Assembly (NCBI GenBank): GCA_018610125.1
Contig: JAHEOI010000238.1
Coordinates: 1-22,452, forward strand
Reading direction: 5' to 3'
DNA: 22,452 nucleotides
Source: Verrucomicrobiota bacterium
Lineage (GTDB): Bacteria > Verrucomicrobiota > Verrucomicrobiia > Limisphaerales > JAHEOI01
The notes under the pieces were generated by a model. That model worked only from the letters and a program-made list of their open reading frames with translations. It did no database searches and was not told the origin of the DNA. The translations under genes were made by a program, and so were the position numbers. Position 1 is the stretch's first letter; each line of letters begins with the position of its first letter. Positions 7,795 to 13,965 of the stretch are shown here, in pieces.

Positions 7795-7999
7795 TCCGAA
7801 AAGCCGCCCATTCTCCTTTGACGAGCCATGCGAAAGGGACCAAGAATAGATAAACGAAATAGCCATAAATGGCTAGCGTAAGACCATGCCATAACTGAAG
7901 GTACATACTGCCCAGACCGTGGGCAGTAAGGTCGGCCGCGGAACAGCGGCGGATACGTCAAACAGAAAAGGTCAATAACAATTCACCGATAAGAAACCC
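7795..7999 (+). other. Gap with two hairpins between cytochrome genes
   Basis: No gene is seen in these 205 bp. Two inverted repeats stand out: TAGCCAT/ATGGCTA at 7860-7875 with a 2-nt centre, and CTGCCCA/TGGGCAG at 7908-7926 with a 5-nt loop. Neither is followed by a T-run, so a classical terminator is not supported. They may be RNA structures in the leader of the cytochrome lipoprotein gene, or REP-like repeats. I could not match the region to a known riboswitch. Confidence 0.5.
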
Positions 8000-8539
8000 A
8001 TGAGACCAACTCGGATTCAAATCAGCATCATAACGGTTTTGGCATCGACTTTATGGTTGTCGGGCTGCAGCAAAAATCCTGCCCCTGAAGGAGAGCGACC
8101 GGACTCGGCTCAGTCGGAAACCAGTCAGTCGGAAACCAGTCAGTCGGGAACGGACGAGGGAAGCCAAGCCAGCAGCGAACAGAGCAGCCAAGGGCAAGAA
8201 TCGGCGCCCAAAGAAGAGACAGAGCAGCAACAGGCGATGTCCGCCAAGGGCAAAAAGCTTTACCAAACCCGTTGCGCAACGTGCCACGGAAAAAACGGCA
8301 AGGGTGAGGGAATGCTCGCTAAGTCTCTGGACCCGAAGCCGCGCGACCATACCAACCCAGAGTGGCAGGATTCGGTGACGGATAAAGAAATTGCCACTGT
8401 CATCAAAGACGGAGGTCCGGCAGCGGGATTGAGCGCCACGATGCCGGCCCACCCCGGCTTGTCGGACTCTGACGTCCAAGCCCTGGTCGATTACATCCGA
8501 AGTCTTCGCAGCGAAGGCTCAAGCAACTCCGAAGGCTGA
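8000..8539 (+). CDS. Cytochrome c lipoprotein with Ser/Gln/Glu-rich linker
   Basis: The 179-residue protein has a lipoprotein signal with lipobox LSGC (Cys23). A low-complexity linker rich in Ser, Gln and Glu follows (about residues 31-78), including two tandem copies of QSETS encoded by near-identical DNA. A single class I cytochrome c domain occupies residues about 80-172: heme site CATCH at 92-96 and Met148 (ATMPAH) as the likely axial ligand. It is probably a membrane-tethered electron carrier, with the linker letting the heme domain reach its partners. It is the last gene of the plus-strand run, 205 bp after the propeller protein, and could accept electrons from it. That pairing is inference. 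Confidence 0.9.
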   Translation: MRPTRIQISIITVLASTLWLSGCSKNPAPEGERPDSAQSETSQSETSQSGTDEGSQASSEQSSQGQESAPKEETEQQQAMSAKGKKLYQTRCATCHGKNGKGEGMLAKSLDPKPRDHTNPEWQDSVTDKEIATVIKDGGPAAGLSATMPAHPGLSDSDVQALVDYIRSLRSEGSSNSEG

Positions 8540-8564
8540 CAGCCATGTCGTCTTGACCGGGCGT

Positions 8565-8627
8565 TCCGCGTTACGTAGCGCAGGCTGTCCAGCCTGCCAG
8601 GCCGGGTGGTCCGCGTTACGTAGCGCA
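8565..8627. repeat. 18-bp direct repeat with embedded palindrome
   Basis: TCCGCGTTACGTAGCGCA occurs at 8565-8582 and again, without change, at 8610-8627. Between them lies the hairpin CAGGCT-GTCC-AGCCTG (8581-8596). The element sits between the convergent ends of the cytochrome lipoprotein and the tRNA methyltransferase genes. It fits the 'GTAGCGCAGG...' type of dispersed intergenic repeat I associate with PVC genomes. It could also act as a weak bidirectional terminator, although there is no T-run. Confidence 0.75.
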
Positions 8628-8646
8628 CTTCTATCCCTCCTCCGGT

Positions 8647-9468
8647 TTAAAGGCTCCCTTCGTTGACCGACTCCGTCAGTGCCTTCCGGGCAAAAACCAA
8701 ATACCCGGTGTGCCCGACCATTCGATCGTTTGGACGCATTCGCTCCGGAGTCGTCTTGTAATGCCGGATCATTAGCTCGGTGACTTCGACATCGACAAAG
8801 CCGATCGCTTCAATCCGCCCAACTACTTGAATAACCTGGTTCATGGTAGGCAGGATAAACCCGATAGTACCGCCTCTGCGGAGGGACCGGTGGGCATGGA
8901 TCAAGGACCCGTCCGGCTCGCGTATGTCGAAAAACACGGCATCGACACCCTCTTCCTTAAACGGCTCTATCTCGACGTCTTCATTGTTGGTTTCGACATA
9001 ATCCCGGATACCCGCCAATTCGAGATTCCGAATCGCTTTGTTTAAGAGGTCGATGCGTTTTTCGTAGGTGCTCACACGACCCTCCGGCCCGACCGAATAG
9101 GCAAAGGCAATGGTCAAAGCCCCGCTGCCGGTGCCGGCTTCAATCATTCGGTCCCCGTTACGGAGACCGAGCTTCATCAAGATGTATCCCGCATCTTTTG
9201 GGTAGACGATTTGAGTCGAGCGAGGAACGTGCATGATAAGCTCATAGAGCGTTGGACGAAGGATTAGGAACTCGACTCCCAGGTGCGAGCTCACCTTTTC
9301 TCCAAAGCCCATTCGGGCGATCTCGTCGTGATGGAGCTGGCCATGAAGCGTTGAGAACTGCCGCCCGGCCTCAAGCGTCAGAAAGAGCCGCTTTCCATCC
9401 CGTAACGAGTAAAGCATGAGCAACGTCCCTTCCGGAATCATCCGCTTATCGTTTGCGATGTTTGTCAT
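8647..9468 (-). CDS. trmI: tRNA (adenine-N1)-methyltransferase, m1A58 type
   Basis: The 273-residue protein matches the TrmI/GCD14 family, which makes 1-methyladenosine at position 58 in the T-loop of tRNA using SAM. The family signature RPTLYELIMHVPRSTQIVYP is followed by KDAGYILMKLG and the SAM-binding motif IEAGTGSGALT. Acidic loop FFDIREPDG and FILPTMNQVIQV follow in the expected order, and the length is normal. An N-terminal beta-rich part (about residues 1-75) precedes the Rossmann domain as in characterised members. The ATG at 9468 has no strong ribosome-binding site; an in-frame ATG at codon 10 would also keep the domain. The gene is divergent from the dehydrogenase gene at 9716. Confidence 0.93.
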   Translation of the reverse strand: MTNIANDKRMIPEGTLLMLYSLRDGKRLFLTLEAGRQFSTLHGQLHHDEIARMGFGEKVSSHLGVEFLILRPTLYELIMHVPRSTQIVYPKDAGYILMKLGLRNGDRMIEAGTGSGALTIAFAYSVGPEGRVSTYEKRIDLLNKAIRNLELAGIRDYVETNNEDVEIEPFKEEGVDAVFFDIREPDGSLIHAHRSLRRGGTIGFILPTMNQVIQVVGRIEAIGFVDVEVTELMIRHYKTTPERMRPNDRMVGHTGYLVFARKALTESVNEGSL

Positions 9469-9715
9469 TCAAGAAATCCAGTATCGTGACCGGAAGTGTG
9501 GTTTTGAGCCGGCGCATCGTTTCACGGCTTTTAGAGAATCAGAATGCCGATGGCACGCGCAGGCTTTCCCTCTCCCAACCTCAGGTCCGGCCCCTTAAGA
9601 ACGTCCCAAAAAATCGATCCTCGAATCAAGCCTCAAAAAAATAAGCTTTCGCGAGCCATGGGAAGGTCCCATATGTTTTGGGGATACACGGTGTGGACAA
9701 TCAAAACGACGGATT
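9469..9715. other. Divergent intergenic region with a small hairpin
   Basis: These 247 bp separate two divergent genes and should hold promoters for both, but I see no convincing -35/-10 pair on either strand. There is an A-rich patch around 9609-9643 and a hairpin ATGGGA-AGG-TCCCAT at 9658-9672, about 45 bp before the dehydrogenase start. The open frames that cross this region lack family features. Confidence 0.4.
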
Positions 9716-10624
9716 ATGGCAAGCCAAAACACAATCGGATTTATCGGGACCGGCGTGATGGGAAGCAGCATGGCCGGTCATCTCTTGCGGGCCGGTTACC
9801 CGGTGCAAGTCTATAACCGGACGAAAGAGAAGGCGATGCCTTTGGTCGATCAAGGCGCCACCTGGCAAGCGCGCATTGGCGATCTCGCCGCGCAATCCGA
9901 CATAGTCATCACCATTGTCGGTTTTCCTCAAGATGTTGAAGCGATCTACTTCGGCAATGACGGTGTTCTCGCGAACGCGCGTTCCGGAGCCACGTTAATC
10001 GACATGACCACCTCGAGGCCGGACTTGGCTACCGAGATTGCGAGACAGGCGAGCGAAAAGGGCATCGAAGCCCTTGACGCCCCGGTCTCCGGCGGCGATG
10101 TCGGCGCCAGAGAAGCACGCCTCTCGATCATGGTCGGCGCCACGGAATCGGCCTTCAATCGAGTCCGGCCCATCTTCGACCTCATGGGCACGAATGTGGT
10201 TCGACAAGGTCCGCCCGGAGCAGGGCAGCACACCAAGGTATGCAACCAAATCGCGATCGCAGCCGGCATGTTAAGCGTCTGCGAATCAATGATCTACGCC
10301 AGAGAATCGGGACTTGATCCTTATTCCGTCCTCAAAAGCATTGAAAGCGGCGCCGCTGGAAGCTGGTCCTTAAGCAACCTCGCTCCCCGCATGCTCAAGG
10401 GCGATTTTGCACCCGGTTTCTATGTGAAGCACTTCATTAAAGATATGGGGATTGCCATCGATTCAGCCCGACGAATGGGCCTGGAGCTTCCCGGCCTCAA
10501 CCTCGCCGAAAAGCTCTATCAACGCCTGGCTGCGGCCGGAAAAGAAAATAATGGGACTCAAGGCCTCTTCTGGCTCTATGAACAAGGCCTCCAAAAGAGC
10601 GAGACCTCCACGCAAACCCATTAA
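9716..10624 (+). CDS. NAD(P)-dependent beta-hydroxyacid dehydrogenase (3-hydroxyisobutyrate dehydrogenase family)
   Basis: The 302-residue protein has the full set of family motifs: nucleotide-binding GFIGTGVMGSSMA at residues 8-20, the substrate motif DAPVSGGDVGA at 121-131, and the catalytic lysine K174 in GAGQHTKVCNQ. FYVKHFIKDM follows in the all-alpha C-terminal domain. Members reduce or oxidise small beta-hydroxyacids such as 3-hydroxyisobutyrate, tartronate semialdehyde or glyoxylate derivatives in the cytoplasm, and sequence alone does not settle which. Length is typical. The start has no clear ribosome-binding site, which is common in this window. It is a single-gene unit, convergent with the HU gene. 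Confidence 0.92.
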   Translation: MASQNTIGFIGTGVMGSSMAGHLLRAGYPVQVYNRTKEKAMPLVDQGATWQARIGDLAAQSDIVITIVGFPQDVEAIYFGNDGVLANARSGATLIDMTTSRPDLATEIARQASEKGIEALDAPVSGGDVGAREARLSIMVGATESAFNRVRPIFDLMGTNVVRQGPPGAGQHTKVCNQIAIAAGMLSVCESMIYARESGLDPYSVLKSIESGAAGSWSLSNLAPRMLKGDFAPGFYVKHFIKDMGIAIDSARRMGLELPGLNLAEKLYQRLAAAGKENNGTQGLFWLYEQGLQKSETSTQTH

Positions 10625-10904
10625 GGGCTTGGTAGCCTGGTAAGGAATAAGGGAAAGAAAGAAGTCCGCCGCCATTTGGTCGGAACGCACCAAGCCGGAC
10701 CGTCAGGCATGCCATCATCCGGAGCCGGCGGGGCGGGGTTACCAAGGAAGCAATGCAGGGTATGCCCCTACAGCTTACCGAGGCCGTCGGGGTGCATTTT
10801 GCTTGATTTCAGGAGCAAGGTAAGGGAGGATAGAAAAGTGGGATGACCACCCGGTAGATTTGGGTCCTTCGGGTGGCCACCCCGGGTTGACGGCCCTGGA
10901 TGAG
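10625..10904. other. Convergent intergenic region with REP-like sequence
   Basis: No gene is supported here. The stretch 10725-10780 contains GC-rich matter including GCAGGGTATGCCCCTAC, similar in style to the palindromic elements elsewhere in the window. A perfect 12-bp palindrome, GGGTGGCCACCC, lies at 10871-10882, next to the end of the HU gene. The region probably ends transcription from both sides. Confidence 0.45.
10834..10850 (-). terminator. Weak terminator candidate for the HU gene
   Basis: Read on the minus strand, GTGG-TCATC-CCAC is followed directly by TTTT, about 55 bp past the HU stop codon. The stem is only 4 bp, so it may need help from the nearby palindrome at 10871-10882. 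Confidence 0.25.
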
Positions 10905-11246
10905 CTATTTCGATGAGCTCTTCGCGGTGGAAGCCGCTTTCTTCGGCTTGGCTTTCTTCGCGACATCATTCAGGGCCGATCCGGCTCGGAACCCGACCGA
11001 TTTGGAGGCCTTGATCTTGATCGGCTCTCCGGTCTGCGGGTTGCGACCCTTCCTCGGTCCCCGTTGCTTGATGTTGAAGGTGCCGAAGCCGATAAGCTGC
11101 ACCGACCCATCCTTTTTGATTCCTTCGGTGATACTGTTCAGGACAGCGTTCACCGCGCGTTCTGCTCCTCGCTTCGATTCGAAGGGAGCATTCTTGTCTT
11201 TCATGACTGTGTCTACCAGTTCTTGTTTATTCATACACTTCGACAC
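10905..11246 (-). CDS. HU/IHF-family DNA-binding protein with basic C-terminal tail
   Basis: The 113-residue protein carries a complete HU fold: helical MNKQELVDTV at the start, LIGFGTFNIK at 51-60, and the DNA-binding arm GRNPQTGEPIKIKA at 67-80. It bends and compacts DNA as a dimer. After the usual HU end, about residue 96, there is a Lys/Ala/Ser-rich tail of about 17 residues (KKAKPKKAASTAKSSSK) resembling eukaryotic H1-like tails seen in some bacterial HU variants. I use the GTG start at 11246 because GGGAG lies 6 nt before it. The more orthodox start MNKQEL (ATG at 11234) would leave that site 18 nt away. The gene stands alone between two long gaps. Confidence 0.93.
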   Translation of the reverse strand: MSKCMNKQELVDTVMKDKNAPFESKRGAERAVNAVLNSITEGIKKDGSVQLIGFGTFNIKQRGPRKGRNPQTGEPIKIKASKSVGFRAGSALNDVAKKAKPKKAASTAKSSSK

Positions 11247-11300
11247 TACTAACTCCCAAGATTGCTAACAATAAAAAAATTTAAATATAAGCAAAAAAAT
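11247..11300 (-). promoter_or_regulatory. AT-rich promoter region of the HU gene
   Basis: Just upstream of the HU start, 11268-11300 is almost entirely A/T, with runs of seven A residues on the plus strand flanking TTTAAATATAAGC. On the minus strand TTGCTT and TATTGT are separated by 15 nt and could be a -35/-10 pair. This contrasts strongly with the GC-rich surroundings, so promoter function is likely even though the exact boxes are uncertain. Confidence 0.5.
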
Positions 11301-11988
11301 TGAGCCTTCCCGACCGCTCCGGAGGCCGTTTCCAGCTTAGCAAGGTCCCGGTTTCGGCCTGAAAAGGGGCATGCTATCCCCCCTGTCAGGGGGGAGCCAA
11401 CCCCGTTTTAAAAGCCCCGCACTGGACCCCGCCGTATCGGCTTATCCCCCGCCACAAAAGGCCTAGAGCGACACTTTCTTGAAAAGAGACGGGAGGATCT
11501 TTTCAATAAAGCGCCTTCGCTGTCGCAGTGGGAGATCCATTGGCACCCCCCTTTGGATGAGGCTTTGGAGGCGGGCAAACGAAGCAATGTAAAGATTGGA
11601 ACCGAGCTGCCATTTTTTCATGCCCGTAAGACCCCCTCGGCTCAATGGAGGGAAAGACACCCGTCCCGGCTTCCCCACCCCTGCGAGGTTCCGCAAAGCA
11701 GTATAAATTCGAGCTCGAATCGCTCGTTACGATCGGGAGCAATCCGGATTATCAATAGGTCAGGAGTCAACGTAAGTCCCGTATTCGACGGAAGTTACAC
11801 TAAGTGCTCCCCGGGCCCGATCGGGCATCGATTTCGACAGCCATGGCCGTCGGAGCAAGCCTTGCGAGCACCACAGGCGGGGGTTACCGACCGCCGCAGC
11901 GGAGCAAAATTTGATTTTGTCATGGGGGGCAGATCGAGCACATTAGTGATAGAGCTTGAATGCAGCAACATCAAACCGAGAGGACGCT
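11301..11988. other. Long gap with hairpins and no convincing gene
   Basis: Nearly 700 bp hold no gene of recognisable family. A strong hairpin (CCCCCCT-GTC-AGGGGGG) lies at 11378-11394. On the minus strand an overlapping hairpin, GGGG-N8-CCCC followed by TTTT, spans 11362-11381. At 11770-11796 two short paired segments (GTAA/TTAC and CCGT/ACGG) could form another stem. On the minus strand a 25-codon frame (11463-11540) has a strong ribosome-binding site. I looked for tmRNA, SRP RNA, RNase P and tRNA signatures and saw none. It could be a leader, a small RNA locus or decayed sequence. Confidence 0.5.
11463..11540 (-). CDS. Possible 25-residue basic peptide (doubtful)
   Basis: The frame encodes MDLPLRQRRRFIEKILPSLF and five more residues, strongly basic and potentially amphipathic. 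The ATG is preceded by AAAGGGGGG with 5 nt spacing, one of the best ribosome-binding sites in the window. An upstream in-frame extension of up to 52 codons exists without such a site. It points towards the HU gene about 217 bp downstream, with mutually exclusive hairpins between them, so a leader peptide is conceivable. No homology is known to me and it may be chance. Confidence 0.2.
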   Translation of the reverse strand: MDLPLRQRRRFIEKILPSLFKKVSL

Positions 11989-12354
11989 ATGAGACAGCCA
12001 ACGCTTTTCCTTGGATCGGCGCTGACGGTCATTGCGATGATAATCCCGGCAGCGGTCATGCTCCCGTCACACGGGCACAGCGAAGTCCTTAAGCTCGTTA
12101 ACGGCGACCGATATCACGGTCGGGTGGTCCGGGTCGACGAGACACGGGTCATCTTGGAGAGCGAGGTTCAGGGCAAATTGGAGCTTCCGCGATCCAAGGT
12201 CACACACCTCAAGATCCTCGAAGGCTTTTTGCAAAAAACCGAGCCGCGTCAAACCGCGCCAACGCAGTCAAAGGAGAAGGCAGAGAGCCAAGCCAAAGCG
12301 AAAGACCCGGATCAAGCACAGGACGATGCAACGGACGGATCGAAAGCCCCATGA
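11989..12354 (+). CDS. Small exported protein with Sm/SH3-like beta segment
   Basis: I choose the ATG at 11989 because GAGAGGA stands 4 nt upstream; an earlier in-frame ATG at 11956 lacks such a site. The 121-residue product has an N-terminal hydrophobic export segment (about residues 5-25). A short beta-rich unit (33-77: LKLVNGDRYHGRVVRVDETR, then VILESEVQGKLELPRSKVTHLKIL) follows. The tail is highly charged and repetitive, rich in Gln, Lys, Asp and Ala. The beta unit follows the 'G-x-x-xxG-x-V-xxV-D' pattern of small barrels common in exported PVC proteins; its function is unknown. Its stop codon overlaps the start of the ATPase gene (ATGA), so the two are translationally coupled. Confidence 0.75.
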   Translation: MRQPTLFLGSALTVIAMIIPAAVMLPSHGHSEVLKLVNGDRYHGRVVRVDETRVILESEVQGKLELPRSKVTHLKILEGFLQKTEPRQTAPTQSKEKAESQAKAKDPDQAQDDATDGSKAP

Positions 12355-13940
12355 CCACCTTACAAACCAGGATTGAACCGGAATCAATGCCTCGCCACAT
12401 CGACGAGGACCTTCGAAAACTGATCGCCAAAGTGCCGCCCCATCTGTTTGAGCCGCTCAAGGCAAGGGAGGACATCAATCAGCTCTTGGAAGTCGTCTTG
12501 GATTTGGGACGGGAGCCGGAAGCTCGCTTTCAGAACGAGACCCTCCTCTTAACAACGCAGGAAGTGACGGAGGAAGACCTCCAGTATGTGATTGATCGGA
12601 TCAGCGCATTCGGCGAAGACAATCGGGCCGGGATTGAGCGCACGCTGCATCGGATCTCCGCCATCCGCAATCGCACCGGCAAGATCATCGGCCTCACACT
12701 CCGAGTGGGCCGAGCCGTCTACGGCACCATCAAATCGATCGAAGACTTAATCTTCACGGGAAAGAGCGTGCTGCTCCTCGGCAAACCGGGCGTCGGAAAG
12801 ACCACCCTGTTGAGAGAGGTCGCCCGTGTCCTTGCCGACACCGCCAAGAAGCGGGTCGTCGTCGTGGACACCTCGAATGAGATCGCAGGCGACGGGAATA
12901 TTCCGCATCCCGGGATCGGGCGTGCGAGACGGATGCAAGTGGCCAGTCCGGACAGGCAGCACGCGGTCATGATCGAGGCGGTCGAAAACCATATGCCCGA
13001 GGTGATCATTATTGATGAGATCGGCAACGAGCTCGATGCCCAGGCGGCCCGGACCATTGCCGAGCGAGGCGTCCAACTGGTCGCCACGGCGCACGGGAAC
13101 ACCTTGGACAACCTGTTGGCCAATCCGACGTTGTCCGATCTCGTCGGCGGAATTCAAAACGTCACCCTGGGCGACGCGGAGGCCAGACGGCGACGAAGCC
13201 AAAAGACGGTTCAGGAAAGGCGGGCCCCTCCCACGTTCGACATCCTGGTCGAGATTCAGAGCTGGACTTCGATGGCGGTCCACCCGGATGTCGCGTCTGT
13301 CGTCGACCGGATCCTGCGAGGGATTCCAGCGACTCCGGAAAATCGGCATCTCGACGAAGATGGGGAGGTTCAACGCCAAGCCGGGCACGCGCTGGAAGAC
13401 GCGGACGACGAATCCCCGGACTTCGAGACGGAAGAGAGTGTCGGCACCAAGCGTCAAACCGGCGTGCCCCCGTCGAAGGCGATTCACCTGATGCCTTACG
13501 GGGTCAACAAAGGCAAGCTGCGCCAGGCTTTGAACAAATACAACTCGTCGATCGAGCTGACCGGCAATATCGAAGCAGCCGACGCGGTGGTCACGACAAA
13601 GAATGACTATCGTCGTAAGCAGCGTGCCTTTCGTGAAGCGGAGCAGGAAGGGACACCCGTATACACGATCCGAAAAAACACGCTGCCTCAGATCCAACAG
13701 ATACTCCAGGCGATCGTCCACCAGCAGTTGGGCAATACCTCTCAATCGGATCCCGAGCAGCGGGCAGTGCAAGAAGCCGAAGAGGCGGTCGTCAAGCTCG
13801 AGGAAGGTGCGGTCACAGTCGACTTGGCCCCTCGCAAGTCGCACCTCCGCCACTTGCAGCACAAGGTCGCCGAAAAGCACAAATTCGCCTCGACCAGCAA
13901 AGGAAAGGAGCCCAAGCGTCACGTCGTCATCAGCCGTTGA
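12351..13940 (+). CDS. AAA ATPase with C-terminal R3H domain (Ycf45/SpoIIIAA-like)
   Basis: The 529-residue protein has a P-loop GKPGVGKTT at 144-152 and Walker B VIIIDEIG at 218-225, in an ATPase core like SpoIIIAA and the plastid/cyanobacterial Ycf45 family (VVVDTSNEIAGDGNIPHPGI; LVATAHGNTLDNLL). After an acidic linker (about 350-390) comes a conserved middle domain (IHLMPYGVNKGKLRQAL; ADAVVTT; NTLPQIQQIL). The protein ends with an R3H single-stranded nucleic-acid-binding motif, Arg500-xxx-His504 in LRHLQHKV, followed by the basic KEPKRHVVISR. It is probably a cytoplasmic nucleotide-driven nucleic-acid-binding protein; its biological role is not established. It overlaps the small exported protein gene by 4 bp and is convergent with the next gene. 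Confidence 0.9.
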   Translation: MTTLQTRIEPESMPRHIDEDLRKLIAKVPPHLFEPLKAREDINQLLEVVLDLGREPEARFQNETLLLTTQEVTEEDLQYVIDRISAFGEDNRAGIERTLHRISAIRNRTGKIIGLTLRVGRAVYGTIKSIEDLIFTGKSVLLLGKPGVGKTTLLREVARVLADTAKKRVVVVDTSNEIAGDGNIPHPGIGRARRMQVASPDRQHAVMIEAVENHMPEVIIIDEIGNELDAQAARTIAERGVQLVATAHGNTLDNLLANPTLSDLVGGIQNVTLGDAEARRRRSQKTVQERRAPPTFDILVEIQSWTSMAVHPDVASVVDRILRGIPATPENRHLDEDGEVQRQAGHALEDADDESPDFETEESVGTKRQTGVPPSKAIHLMPYGVNKGKLRQALNKYNSSIELTGNIEAADAVVTTKNDYRRKQRAFREAEQEGTPVYTIRKNTLPQIQQILQAIVHQQLGNTSQSDPEQRAVQEAEEAVVKLEEGAVTVDLAPRKSHLRHLQHKVAEKHKFASTSKGKEPKRHVVISR

Positions 13941-13965
13941 TCCAGGCTATAAGAGGATCTCGGAC

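Noticed and set aside
7795..7999. Possible riboswitch upstream of the cytochrome lipoprotein
   Set aside because: The hairpins do not match any riboswitch consensus that I can recall, and there is no terminator or sequestered ribosome-binding site.
8105..8150. Short tandem repeats suggestive of a CRISPR or satellite
   Set aside because: The repeats are in frame and encode the QSETS linker of the cytochrome lipoprotein; they lack spacers.
10736..10780. Sequence resembling the core of SRP RNA (GGAAGCAATGCAGGG)
   Set aside because: The similarity covers only a few bases and the conserved GNRA loop and symmetric helix 8 are not present; a palindromic repeat explains it better.
11301..11988. Possible tmRNA, RNase P RNA or tRNA gene in the long gap
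   Set aside because: I saw no T-loop, CCA end, tag-peptide frame or RNase P core sequence on either strand.
12747..13922. A 391-codon open frame on the minus strand, opposite the R3H ATPase gene
   Set aside because: It is fully antisense to a protein with clear P-loop and R3H motifs, has no recognisable domain, and its composition is what a GC-rich opposite strand gives.
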